This document shows positions 22,776-31,497 of a stretch of DNA of 64,000 bases, one piece after another. Source of the stretch: VRUE01 sp963737575 (lineage in GTDB: Bacteria > Actinomycetota > Thermoleophilia > Solirubrobacterales > 70-9); the NCBI GenBank assembly GCA_963737575.1, contig CAVTTJ010000003.1, positions 1-64,000 on the forward strand, given 5' to 3'. Both the position numbers and the translations under genes were made by a program. Below the pieces are notes generated by a model. The model ran no database searches and was not told the DNA's origin. It saw only the letters and a list, made by a program, of their open reading frames with translations. The stretch's first letter is position 1; each line of letters opens with the position of its first letter.

Positions 22776-25700
22776 TCAGCCATTTGCCCGGCCCCCCTGT
22801 CGCTTGTGCGCTCGCTTCTTGCTTCTTCTTTCCCTTCTTCTTCTTCACGCACTTGCCGTTCTTCTTGACAAAGCCCTTCTTGCACTTCGTCGATTTGACG
22901 TTGCCGGTCTTGCCGAGCTGGGCGCCGGTCCCGACCTGCGGGTTGGGCGGGCCGACGCTGCCGGCGCCGTGGCACTCATCGGCTGCTTTGCAGGGCGGCG
23001 GCGGCGCCTGGAACGGGAATCCGCCGCCGGTGCGGGCGTCGTAGAACTTGACGAATTCGCCGTTGTGGTCCTGCGGCACGAGGGTGTCGAAGGTCGAGAA
23101 GTAGACGTCGACCCCGTCGGCGCTGACGCCCTCGAGACCGACCGTCATCGACGGGTAGATCAGCAGCCCGCCGCCCCAGGTGTCGGTGCTGGAGGTGCCC
23201 GAGGAGATCAGCTGCGGCCGCCCTTCGGTGTACTCGTAGACGTCGATCTTGCCGTTCGTGTCGAATGGGACGAGTGCGGCCTTGGTCGAGAAGAACGTCC
23301 GGCCGTCGTCGGACATGAACAGCCCGTTCGAGGCGGCGAGCACGCCGCCGGCGGGCGGGGCCCCGGTCGGGTCGCAGGACACGCAGGTCATTCGGTTCCC
23401 TTTGGCGGCTTGCCGGGTTCGTAGAGGTACATCTGCCGGGTCCCGTTGTTTTCGTAGGAGGTCACCTGGGTCGCGGTGACGAAGGCCATGTGGGCTCCGT
23501 CCGGCGCGACCTGCATCCGGACGCGCGGGGCTGGCGGCCTCAGCGTGGTGACGAACTGCGGCGCGCCGTTGCGATAGACGTAGAGGTTCCGCTGGTTCGC
23601 GGAACCTTTGCTGCCATCGAGCTGTTCAGGCGAGTAGAAGTAGATTTCGCCGGTCTGCGAGGTCCAGTTGTCCGGAGTGTAGATTTCTTCTTCTTCGGCG
23701 TTGATAGCCGGTCGATCGTCCCGTCGATCGTCTGGACGCCGCATTTTTCGACCCAGCTCACGGTGCATCCGTTCCCGTTGCCGGCGCCCCCGCGCGCCTT
23801 CGAGAGGCAGCGTCAGCTCACCCGATGCCTCTTCCCACATGTAGAGGTCGATGCTTTCGTCGGTGTCGTCCGGGGTCAGTTTTTCGTCGGAGGTGAAGTA
23901 GACCCGTGGAGCCGTCGCGGTCCATGCTGACGAAGTGGGCCCGGTGGCCTTCGGTGATGTCGTAGTCGGCGCCGGGGTGTGCATGTAGAGGTGGAGGTCC
24001 CTGTGGATGAGGGTGTCGTGAGACTCCCGGTTTCTTCGTTTTTGGTCGGGAATTCGCCACTCGTGGGTTTGGCCCAGGTCGACATCAGGATGTTGGAGCC
24101 ATCGGTCGACACGGCCCTGGATCCTCACGAACTCGTCTTTGCACTGGCGCTGGTGTCCTTTTTCGTTGGTGCAGCCCTGCGGATCCTGCGGGATGTTGGC
24201 GCCGCCGGGCAGCTTCGAGATCACCGTCGCCGTGTTCGCGGCGACGTCGTTGTCGTAGGCCGAGCCCGGCGCCGATGTCGAACCGCCGGTCGCGAATTCG
24301 ACGTCGTTCGTGCCGAACGCGAAATGGCTGAGTAATCGGCGGACGCGATGCCCCGGCCTTCGAATTCTTCGCCGCCTTCGAGTTCTTCGATCATCGTCGG
24401 GAAGCGCTCGACGGCAGACGCTGTTCTGATTCGAGTCGAAGACGTATGGCGCGTTGGAGCCGGTGTCTGCAGCGTCGAGGCGGAGCGGATCTTCGACGTC
24501 GTAGTTTTCACACAGAGACATGGACGCGCTGCAGTGGGTCCCGCCCGAGCCGAACGAGGTCCCGGCCGAGAGGCCGGGGTAGTGGGTTTTCCAGCCACTG
24601 GACGTCCGGGTCGAGACGTAGAGATCCTGGGTGATGTTCGGCGGATCGGTGCCGTTGATCTGACCGATTCCTCCCCAGAAGGCGAAGCGCGACGGCGAGC
24701 GTCGCAAGGCCGGTGTTGGACGGCAGCGGATGGGCAATGAATTCGTTGACTATCGGCCCGAGGCCCTGGCCGGGGAACAGCTGGACCGCGCCGGCGACTT
24801 CGGGCGAGACGAGCTCGTAGGCACGGCAGTCGGGCAGATATGCGGCGCCGCTCTGCTGTCGCACGTGGGCGTTCGGGCAGTTCGCGGTGAAGAAGGCGAA
24901 GGTCTGGTCGCTGCTTGCAACTTCGCCCCACTGGTTTTCGGCGACGACCCTGAAGTGGTAGGTCGCGCCGATATCGAGGTTTTCGATGTGCTGGGAGACT
25001 TCAACCGGCGTTTCGCCATTGCCGATCGATTCATCGGGGATCGGGATGACGTGGTCATACGAGGGCGATGTTCCGTATTCGAAGTGATAGGTGGTCGCGT
25101 CGCCGTTGGGATTGATCTTCGCGATCAGGTCCGCGGTCGATGCCGTGACGTTCGCGGAGGCGGACGCGGTGATGGACGGCTTGTTCGGGGCCTTGAAACT
25201 CTTGTCTTCCCCGAACGTCGTGCCGAACGAGTTGCTGGCCACGATCCTGAAGTGAACGGTCTGGCCGGCGGTGACTTCGATCGTCTGCTGCACGGACGGG
25301 TGGCCAGGGGTCGTTGCCCGCATCCGCTCCCGGGGGCGCGCCGACGGGGACGACGGATCCATAGGAGGTGCCGGCGCCGTACTGGAAGTAGTAGTGGGTG
25401 TCTCCCCCTTCGGCATCGATATCGAAGGAGCCGTGCAGCGTGGCCGAGGTCATGGTGACTTCCGTGGCGTCTTCGGTCGCTGATATTCGAGACCGCAGGA
25501 AGGCATCGTGAATTCTTTTTCGAACCCGTTGCTCGGGCCGACGCCGTTTTCCGCCACGACGCGGAAGTGGTACGTTTTCCCGGCGGTCAGCCCGGTGGCA
25601 GGGAAGCTCAACGGGTTGGTCGTGCCGATCGCGGGGCTTCCGGCGGAGATGAATCCGCTGTTCGAGCTCAGGCTTCCTTCGCCGATTTTGCCTTCGCCCC

Positions 25701-27034
25701 ATTCGAATTGGTATTCGGTCGCTTCGCCGTTGCCTTCGAACAGGCGTTAAGCGTGGCGGTCGTGCGAGTGATCGCGCTTGCCGGTTTCCGTCAGCAGTCC
25801 CAGCACGTTATGGGGAGTGATCATTTCATCGTGTGCCGAAGTTGACCCCGCCCGGAGTCGCGGTCCCGGCTCGGACGCGGTAGTGGTATTCGGTCTCGGA
25901 GAGTGCTTCGCCCGTCGGGAGCGTCGCGGTCACCGCGGTTTCGGACGTGATCGGCGTCGCCTGATCGCATGGAACCGGCGGCTTGTTGTAGTTGCCGGCG
26001 CCGTTCGCCCCATTCGAATTTGCATTCGGTGATGTTCCCGGCGCCGTCGGGCGCGACGGTGCCGCTCACTTTTCTGTTTCCGATGGGTTCGCCCGGTTCT
26101 GCTTTCGGGACGAGGGCGAGCGGAATTTCCCTCACGCGCTGCGTTCCGTAGCGAAGGCGTAGAGCGTGTCATTGGATTCGTCCACCGCGACGCCGTCGAT
26201 AGCCCCCGCCGGGCTGTGATTTCTTCGAGAATCTGGCCGGTGTTCGTGCTGATACGCGTAGATGGTTTCGGTGTTGTTGGTCACGTAGAGGACGTGCTTT
26301 GCGCCATTGACGGCCATGCGAAGATCGCCGTTGCCGAAGATTTGTTGGGTTCCGTGTATCCGCTGGCAGCTGTGTATTTGTAGAGCGGCCCGAAGTTCCA
26401 CGGCATTGCGTAGACGTCCTGGCTGACGGGATCGACCGTGAGCTTGCAGACCTTGCCGATGTCGCCGGTGGAGAACGACAGGGTGGCGGATTCTGCGCCG
26501 CCCGGCGCGAACTCTTCGACCTTCGTGGTGCCGTAGTTCCCGGCCCAGACGATTGCCGGCGTTGTCGGTCGCGAGCCCGCAGATTTCGCCGCCGATGTTG
26601 AAGGTGCCGGCTTCTACGCCCGCCGAGGTGTCAGGCGACGTAGCCGGCGTTGCTGTTGTTGGTGTAGATGTATCCGGCGGTGGGCCCGGGTCCGCTGGAC
26701 GACCGCGATGTCGCTGTCGCCGGACTGCATCGAATCGCCGAGAACGGGAAGCCCGGGACCAGGGTGTAGCTTCCGGGGGAGTTGACGGTGAAGCTGAGGA
26801 CGTTGTTCGCGTTGCCGTTGATTCCCACGATGACCCGATTGTTCGTCTGTTCGAATCCGAGGTTCTGGATGCTTTCGAATCCGCCCGTGGCGGTGTGCCA
26901 TCGGGCCCGAACTCATTGGTCCAGACGGAGTGCCGCAGCGCCGCCGACGCGGAGCTTGCGCCGAGGGCGAGGATCAGGAGGCCGAGGATCGCGATCGCAA
27001 CGCCGGTGAGTGCCCGCGATGACGGGCGCACCAC
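22776..27034 (-). pseudogene. Module A gene 9: giant NHL / FN3-like / PD40 secreted protein, frameshifted
   Basis: First gene of module A and homologue of B9 (41665-45741). The probable start is GTG at 27034, giving a signal peptide (ALTGVAIAILGLLILALG, cleavage near SASA) and RHSVWTNEFGPDGT. Frame-switched fragments show NHL-like blades, several FN3-like repeats (TTYHFEYGTSPSYDHVIP, ATYHFRVVAENQWGE), the CPNAHVRQQSG / LPDCRAYELVS motif, a PD40 propeller, YDARTGGGF, CKAADECHG, and a KCKKGFVKKNGKCVKKKKGK tail. Many single-base frameshifts are needed, possibly ten or more. Length if repaired is about 1,400 residues, close to B9. Confidence 0.72.
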
Positions 27035-27100
27035 TCCCGTCTCCGGGGGTCGACGCGGTCGCGCCTCGAGGAAGCTCCACCCATCAGGTTCCGGCGCTAC

Positions 27101-27160
27101 GCCGGCACAATGAGTCGAATCCGCGAACCGCGATTCCGCGTTCCTCACTCGCTATCTCCT
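27101..27160 (-). repeat. Conserved leader block, module A copy
   Basis: These 60 bases match 48988-49047 without gaps at about 50 positions. The core on the minus strand is CGCGG-A/G-ATCGCGGTTCGCGG, with arms that can form a short imperfect hairpin. The block lies in the 5' leader between the promoter (27282-27310) and the gene 9 start (27034). It could be a regulator site, a structured leader element, or one copy of a dispersed genomic repeat. Confidence 0.55.
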
Positions 27161-27281
27161 CTCCCTGAGCCTTCCCTTCGGCGCCTTCCCAAGCGGCCTC
27201 TGGGGACTCGGTATTCCCTGTTCCCTGGACTTTCGTCCCTGCTCGAATACGCCTTAGACAGGTCGTACTCGAGGCGCGCTC

Positions 27282-27310
27282 ATAACACCAGATGGCGTAA
27301 CGCTTGTCAA
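27282..27310 (-). promoter_or_regulatory. Sigma-70-type promoter of module A
   Basis: On the minus strand, TTGACA (27305-27310) is followed after exactly 17 bases by TGTTAT (27282-27287). It is the only consensus-like promoter in the 318-base gap between the B1 stop (27352) and the gene 9 start (27034). Transcription would begin near 27275, giving a leader of roughly 240 bases. The rest of the gap holds the conserved leader block and no gene. Confidence 0.65.
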
Positions 27311-27351
27311 GCCCCAAATCGGAGCCGTCCAGGAACCCTGCTCGGCGCGGT

Positions 27352-28071
27352 CTATTCCCCCGGGCCGGTTTCGGGGTTGAAGGGGACCCCGGTGCTGAGG
27401 GTGGTCGACTTCCAGCCGTCGGGGTCGTGTTTCATCACGAAGTAGGAGGCGCTGCCGCCGAGTGGGGTGAACATGACGAAGGCGTTTTCGCCTTCGACCC
27501 GGACCTGGTAGACGGTGCCTTGGGCGGCCTTCTGGGCTTCTGAGGTGGGGCCGACGAGGAGCGCCTTGAGGATCGAGGGGCAGTCTGAGCCGAGTTCTTT
27601 TTTCAGTTTGGCGAGCTGTTCGAGCTGGCCGCGGTTGGATTCGCTCAGGCCTTCGCAGATCGCCGGGTAGTTGCGGGCCGCCATCGCCCGCAGGAAGGAG
27701 GCCATCGCGGTGGTGATTTCTTCTTCTTCGGAGGTTTCGGCTTCTTCGCCGTAGGTCTGGATGCTGTTGTCCCCGCCGGGCGGGGCCTTGAAGCCCTTGA
27801 CGTCGGGCTTTGCCTTTTCGCTCAGGCCGGGGCCCTTGGCGCCGCCGCCCCCCGAGGAGCCTTCCCCGCCGTTGGCGTTCTTGGTCGAGCCGCCGTTGCC
27901 GTTCTTCTTGGCAGCGCCGCCTTCTGATTCGGCGCCGTTGCCGGTGCCCTGGGCGGTGGTCGTGGTGGGGGCTTCGGCGGTGGTGGTTTCGCTCGAGTCC
28001 GAGCCGCCGCCGCAGCCCTGGGCGATCGCGAGGATGCCCAGCAGGGCGAGTGCTGTGAGGAGGCGGGGCAT
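27352..28071 (-). CDS. Module B gene 1: lipoprotein with C-terminal NTF2-like region
   Basis: 239 residues starting MPRLLTALALLGILAIAQGC, a signal peptide and lipobox. The linker and C-terminal domain are the same as in A1; only the last few residues differ (ETGPGE here, ETGAGG in A1). Here an ATG replaces the CTG seen in module A, and another lipoprotein gene (28117-28638) lies between it and gene 2. Acidic EEEEITTAMASFLRAM starts the folded region. Probably membrane-anchored outside the cell; partner unknown. It is the last gene of module B. Confidence 0.8.
   Translation of the reverse strand: MPRLLTALALLGILAIAQGCGGGSDSSETTTAEAPTTTTAQGTGNGAESEGGAAKKNGNGGSTKNANGGEGSSGGGGAKGPGLSEKAKPDVKGFKAPPGGDNSIQTYGEEAETSEEEEITTAMASFLRAMAARNYPAICEGLSESNRGQLEQLAKLKKELGSDCPSILKALLVGPTSEAQKAAQGTVYQVRVEGENAFVMFTPLGGSASYFVMKHDPDGWKSTTLSTGVPFNPETGPGE
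27365..28071. repeat. Near-identical 707-bp repeat, copy B (partner 10069-10775)
   Basis: Second copy of the 99-percent-identical segment described at 10069-10775. It lies about 17.3 kb away in the same orientation, at the matching end of the other module. Recombination between the copies would delete or duplicate one whole module. Confidence 0.9.
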
Positions 28072-28116
28072 CAGGGAATTGTGCAGATTGGGCCTAAAAA
28101 TTTCCTGAGCCGGCCG

Positions 28117-28638
28117 CTACGGCTTTTCCAGTTCCCGCCTGACGCGGAGCGAGAGCGAGTACACGCAGCCCTGGAAGCCGTAGTTGGCGGTCGCTTCCGG
28201 CAGGGTCTTCTCGTAGACGAGCGCCCCGAGCTGGCCGGCGGGGTAGCTCGGGCTCGGGTTCTTTTCGTAGCGCTCGAGTTCGTTGACGACCTTTTCCTGG
28301 GCTTCGTTCAGTTCGCTTTCGCCGATGAACTCTTCCCGGATTTCTACCGGCGTCTTGTCCTTGCATTCCCGTTCTCCGGCCTTGATCGCCTTCGCCGAGA
28401 CCTTGACTTCGGGATCCGGTTCCGGCGGCTGGAACTCCCGGTAGATGCTTTTCAGAAGCGGCGAGGCGTGCTTCGGCGGCGGTTCCGCCAGGGCTTCCAG
28501 CTGTTCGCTTTCGGAAACCGTGGTCGGCTGGGTTTCACCCCCGCTACCGCCCCCGCCCCCGCAGCCGGAGGCGAGGACGAGGACGAGGACGCCCATCAGG
28601 GCCAGAGATGTGCAGAGACCGCGCAGGGGGCCTCTCAG
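28117..28638 (-). CDS. Module B gene 0: lipoprotein, unknown function
   Basis: Lipoprotein with a signal segment ending at ASGC, followed by a Gly-rich stretch and a charged, probably helical domain (LEALAEPPPKHASPLLKSIY, LNEAQEKVVNELERYEKN). There is an ATG at 28596, but it would give a signal peptide without any positive charge. The in-frame CTG at 28638 overlaps the gene 2 stop (CTGA) and gives MRGPLRGLCTSLALMGVLVL, a normal signal peptide, matching the arrangement in A1. The gene has no counterpart in module A, where a deletion appears to have joined the gene 2 end directly to gene 1. Function unknown. Confidence 0.7.
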   Translation of the reverse strand: MRGPLRGLCTSLALMGVLVLVLASGCGGGGGSGGETQPTTVSESEQLEALAEPPPKHASPLLKSIYREFQPPEPDPEVKVSAKAIKAGERECKDKTPVEIREEFIGESELNEAQEKVVNELERYEKNPSPSYPAGQLGALVYEKTLPEATANYGFQGCVYSLSLRVRRELEKP

Positions 28639-29129
28639 GTGTATTTGGACGGTTCGAACTTGCAGTAGTGAAAGTTGAACGAGAGAACTTCGGCGTTCGC
28701 CTTGTTCGCGTTCGAGTTCAGCTGGTTGACGAACTTCTGCGCCTTCGACTTGTTGCCGGCCTTGAGCGCGGTGCCGCCGCTCTTGAACAGGCTAGCCTCG
28801 GTCTTGACGTAGCCGAGCCACTTGGTCAGCTTGGCCGCGTCTTCGGCCGGCTGTTCGACCGCCTTCAGTTCGTTGTAGGTGGCGGTGAGGGCGGTCGAGG
28901 CTTTGAGGAATTTGGCCCCCGCCGGCTTCAGCTTGTTTTCCTTCACTTCCTTGCGAACGGTCTTGAGGATCTTGTCGTTCGCTTCGGAGTTCTTCTGGCA
29001 GATCGGTTCGACCTTGGTCTTGTATTCATCGCGGGTCAGCGCCATTGCGGCGGGCGCCGCGATGGAGAGGAGGAGGACCCCTGTCAGGGTCAGCGCGAGG
29101 GTCTTCTTGATCATCGTCGGCCTCCTCAC
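28635..29129 (-). CDS. Module B gene 2: small exported helical protein, unknown function
   Basis: 164 residues (159 from MIKKTLALTLTGVLLLSIAA), homologue of 10784-11278. The signal peptide ends near AMA. The Lys-rich helical body keeps the two cysteines (EPICQKNSEAN and YCKFEPSKYT). Differences from the A copy are concentrated in the signal peptide and a few surface-like positions, which indicates purifying selection on both. It overlaps gene 3 by four bases (ATGA). Confidence 0.8.
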   Translation of the reverse strand: MRRPTMIKKTLALTLTGVLLLSIAAPAAMALTRDEYKTKVEPICQKNSEANDKILKTVRKEVKENKLKPAGAKFLKASTALTATYNELKAVEQPAEDAAKLTKWLGYVKTEASLFKSGGTALKAGNKSKAQKFVNQLNSNANKANAEVLSFNFHYCKFEPSKYT

Positions 29130-29902
29130 TTCCCGGGGGTGCAGGGCCGGGTGACTTTCCCTTCGAGCTTCTTGCCGGCGAAGATGAATTCGCCCCGCGC
29201 CTGAAGCGTTCCGGTTTTGCAGGTCGCGGTCAGGACGCTTTCCTTCTTGCCCTTGTAGTTGAAGGTTTTGAAGATCTTCACTTTGAACGAGGTCACCGAG
29301 CCCTGGCCCGAGGTGATCGAGGGGACCTTGACTTTGGCCGATGTCCCGTAGGGGCCCTTGCCCTTGCCGATCTGGGCGGTGAAGACGAAGGTCGTCGGCG
29401 CCGGCACTTTGGCGTAGACGTGGAAGATCAGCATCTGCTTGTTGCCCTGGGACCCGTTGAAGATCAGGATCGGGCCGCCGGCCGAGAACGGAGCCTGTTC
29501 CGGGAACGCGATCTCCGCCGTCGCCCGGCCCTGTCCGATCAGCGCCGGCCCGCAGGCGGCCTTCGCCTGGGCGGTCAGCGTGCTCTGCAGTTTGCCGACC
29601 GTGCAGCTCGGCAGGCCCTTGGTGTTGAGGTGGCCGTTCTTGTCGAATTCGACGAATAGTTCTTTCAGCGGCGGAACGTGGGTTCCGTCGGTGGTGCCGG
29701 CGGTGCCGGAGAGGTTGAGGGTGATCGGCTGCGGGGTCGTCTTCGAGAGCTTGGACGGCGTGACCGAGCCGTCGAGTTCGATTTCGAGATTGCCCGCAAT
29801 GACTTTCTGGCTCTTCGCCATCGCGTTCCCGCCGACGAGCGCGCCGATGAGAACCATCGCCGCCAGAGCCGCGAACAGCACTCCCCTACCTCTTGACCGC
29901 AT
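29126..29902 (-). CDS. Module B gene 3: secreted protein, unknown function
   Basis: 258 residues, homologue of 11275-12039. A signal peptide (MRSRGRGVLFAALAAMVLIG) precedes GNLEIELDGSVTPSKLSKTT and KELFVEFDKNGHLNTKGLPS, with the same Cys pattern and a C-terminal CTPGK. It is a beta-rich secreted domain shared with gene 4. It follows gene 4 by nine bases and overlaps gene 2. No enzyme motif is visible, so a structural or binding role outside the membrane is the only inference. Confidence 0.8.
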   Translation of the reverse strand: MRSRGRGVLFAALAAMVLIGALVGGNAMAKSQKVIAGNLEIELDGSVTPSKLSKTTPQPITLNLSGTAGTTDGTHVPPLKELFVEFDKNGHLNTKGLPSCTVGKLQSTLTAQAKAACGPALIGQGRATAEIAFPEQAPFSAGGPILIFNGSQGNKQMLIFHVYAKVPAPTTFVFTAQIGKGKGPYGTSAKVKVPSITSGQGSVTSFKVKIFKTFNYKGKKESVLTATCKTGTLQARGEFIFAGKKLEGKVTRPCTPGK

Positions 29903-29911
29903 CCCTACCTC

Positions 29912-30712
29912 CTAGCCGTGAGCCGTGCATTTACGAACAAGCTTGCTTGAAAGTACCCGTCCGTCCGCAAATTGGAAACTCGCTTTTGCGAACGGGAAGT
30001 TGACCTGGTTGAAGCCGGACGGCGCCGGGCACCCAGCCGAGGCGTAGCTCAGCTTTTCGCCGTGGAACGAGTACTGGCGCCGGAGCAGAAGATTGAAGGC
30101 CGAGATGAACCCGTATTCGGACGCGATCGGGGGCATAATCCCGGTCAGCTGGGTCGCGAATTCGCCGCCCTTCCTCTTGACTTCGAAGACGATCACGTAG
30201 GTCAGCGGCAACGGCGCGCCCGAGGCGACCTGGGCGAAGATTGCCTGGTGGCCCTTCTGGCGGCCGTTGAAGGCCTGCAGCTTGCCGATCGAGGAGAAGG
30301 GGCCCTGGCCGGGCAGCGAGACCCGAGACGTGACCGAGCCCGATCCGATCAGCGCGTTGCCGCAGGCTCGCTTCGCTCCCTGCGAGGAGATCGAGCGCAG
30401 TTTGCCGAGCGAACAGGTCGGCAGGCCCTTGGTCTGCAGCTGCCCGTGGCGGTTGATTTCGAGGACGATCCGTTCGAGTTTGGGCGGCGCCGTGCGATCG
30501 GTGGTCTTGATCTTGCCGCCCATCTGGACCCCGACCGGCGCCACGCCGGTCCGGGGCAGCTTCGACGGGGTGATCGTCCCTTCGAAGACGACGACCAGGT
30601 TGCCCTTGAGCACCCGCACCGCCTGGCTGGTCGAGGCGAACACCAGGGCGCCGACCACGGCTGCCGCCGCCACCGCCGTGAGGGCGGCCCTCTTTCCGCG
30701 GATCCCCCTCAT
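29912..30712 (-). CDS. Module B gene 4: secreted protein, paralogue of gene 3
   Basis: 266 residues, homologue of 12050-12853. The signal peptide starts MRGIRGKRAALTAVAAAAVV. It then has KGNLVVVFEGTITPSKLPRT, RIVLEINRHGQLQTKGLPTC, RACGNALIGSGSVTSRVSLP, and a LLLRRQYSFHGEK segment. It ends RKCTAHG. It sits three bases after gene 5 and nine before gene 3. Conservation with the A copy is high along the mature protein. Confidence 0.8.
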   Translation of the reverse strand: MRGIRGKRAALTAVAAAAVVGALVFASTSQAVRVLKGNLVVVFEGTITPSKLPRTGVAPVGVQMGGKIKTTDRTAPPKLERIVLEINRHGQLQTKGLPTCSLGKLRSISSQGAKRACGNALIGSGSVTSRVSLPGQGPFSSIGKLQAFNGRQKGHQAIFAQVASGAPLPLTYVIVFEVKRKGGEFATQLTGIMPPIASEYGFISAFNLLLRRQYSFHGEKLSYASAGCPAPSGFNQVNFPFAKASFQFADGRVLSSKLVRKCTAHG

Positions 30713-30715
30713 CGG

Positions 30716-31372
30716 TTAGCGAACGAGCGGATAGACGCAGGTGTACTCGGCGGGCTCGTTGACGCTCTGCTCGGTCAGAGTGCCCTGGCCGTCGACGGTG
30801 ATCGTGGACGGGCTTTTGTTTTCGTCGGTGGTGTTGTCGTAGTAGGTGTCGGTGTACTGGAGGTCGGTGCCGACGCCGGTTCCGAGGTTGAGCACGCCGC
30901 GCGCCGAATAGAGTTTCAGCGGGCTCGGCAGGTAGCCGCCCTTGGCGGCGCAGGCGTCGCGCGCTTTCGTCAGTGAGGCGACCGGCGGATTCGAGGCTGA
31001 GTCGAAGCAGACGCCGCGGATCAGCGTCGTCCCGCCGGGGCACGCGGCCGCGTGGCCTGTGATCGTGCCGGCGTTGCCGGTCTGGGCGGCATCGGTCGCG
31101 GAGGGGACCGTTCCGAGCGCCTTGACGTTGATGTCGTCATCGGTAAGCGATTTGTCGACGATGTTGTTGGACTTGACGGCGTTGTTCGCGATCTTGCCCG
31201 TGGTCACCGCCTTCGCCTTGAGCTGCTTCGAGCCGACTGAGTTTCGGGGCAGTTCGGTCGACTTCTTGACGGCGAATGCGGACCCCGCGGTCGCCATCAC
31301 CAGGGCGATAATCGCGACGACCATCGCCGGCGAGGGCAACAGCGCCCGCTTCCTGCTCACATCGTCCTGCAT
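30716..31372 (-). CDS. Module B gene 5: membrane-anchored NSVGSKQLK-type protein
   Basis: 218 residues, the intact version of 12857-13499. One hydrophobic segment (about residues 14-32) anchors or exports it. A repetitive stretch follows (RNSVGSKQLKAKAVTTGK, NNAVKSNNIVDKSLTDDDIN) of a type widespread in Thermoleophilia. The C-terminal 110 residues form a Cys-containing domain (CPGGTTLIRGVCFDSASN, ACAAKGGYLPSPLKLYSARG, YTCVYPLVR) with a C-type-lectin-like or sulfatase-modifying-factor-like look, which is a guess from pattern. A strong GGAGGAG ribosome binding site lies five bases before the ATG, and the conserved intergenic block precedes it. Confidence 0.8.
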   Translation of the reverse strand: MQDDVSRKRALLPSPAMVVAIIALVMATAGSAFAVKKSTELPRNSVGSKQLKAKAVTTGKIANNAVKSNNIVDKSLTDDDINVKALGTVPSATDAAQTGNAGTITGHAAACPGGTTLIRGVCFDSASNPPVASLTKARDACAAKGGYLPSPLKLYSARGVLNLGTGVGTDLQYTDTYYDNTTDENKSPSTITVDGQGTLTEQSVNEPAEYTCVYPLVR

Positions 31373-31453
31373 CTGACTCCTCCGCTTTCTCCCATGTTTG
31401 CGGTTCCCTATCGATAGAGAACCCCCCTACGCGCTCAAAGGTTTGGTCTGAAA
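31373..31453 (-). promoter_or_regulatory. Conserved intergenic block upstream of gene 5 (module B)
   Basis: Counterpart of 13500-13617. On the minus strand it contains GACCAAACCTTTGAGCGCG, GTAGGGGGGTTC and GCAAACATGGGAGAAAGCGG before the ribosome binding site. The same order and spacing as in module A, despite divergence of the flanking genes, makes an internal promoter for genes 5 to 1 plausible. Confidence 0.4.
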
Positions 31454-31479
31454 CCCGGCGGCATTCTAGCGCCGCCGGG
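31454..31479 (-). terminator. Hairpin between genes 6 and 5 of module B
   Basis: A perfect 9-base-pair GC-rich stem (CCCGGCGGC and GCCGCCGGG) with an 8-base loop lies just after the gene 6 stop on the minus strand. It is followed by a short T-run (TTTCAG). It could be a terminator or attenuator separating the giant genes 10-6 from the small genes 5-1. The equivalent position in module A keeps the loop but has lost perfect pairing. Confidence 0.5.
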
Positions 31480-31497
31480 CCTCCATCGCTTTTCGCT

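Noticed and set aside
12857..27034. Programmed frameshifting in genes A5-A9
   Set aside because: There are too many shifts, at unrelated sequences without a common slippery site, and the module B homologues are read in one frame.
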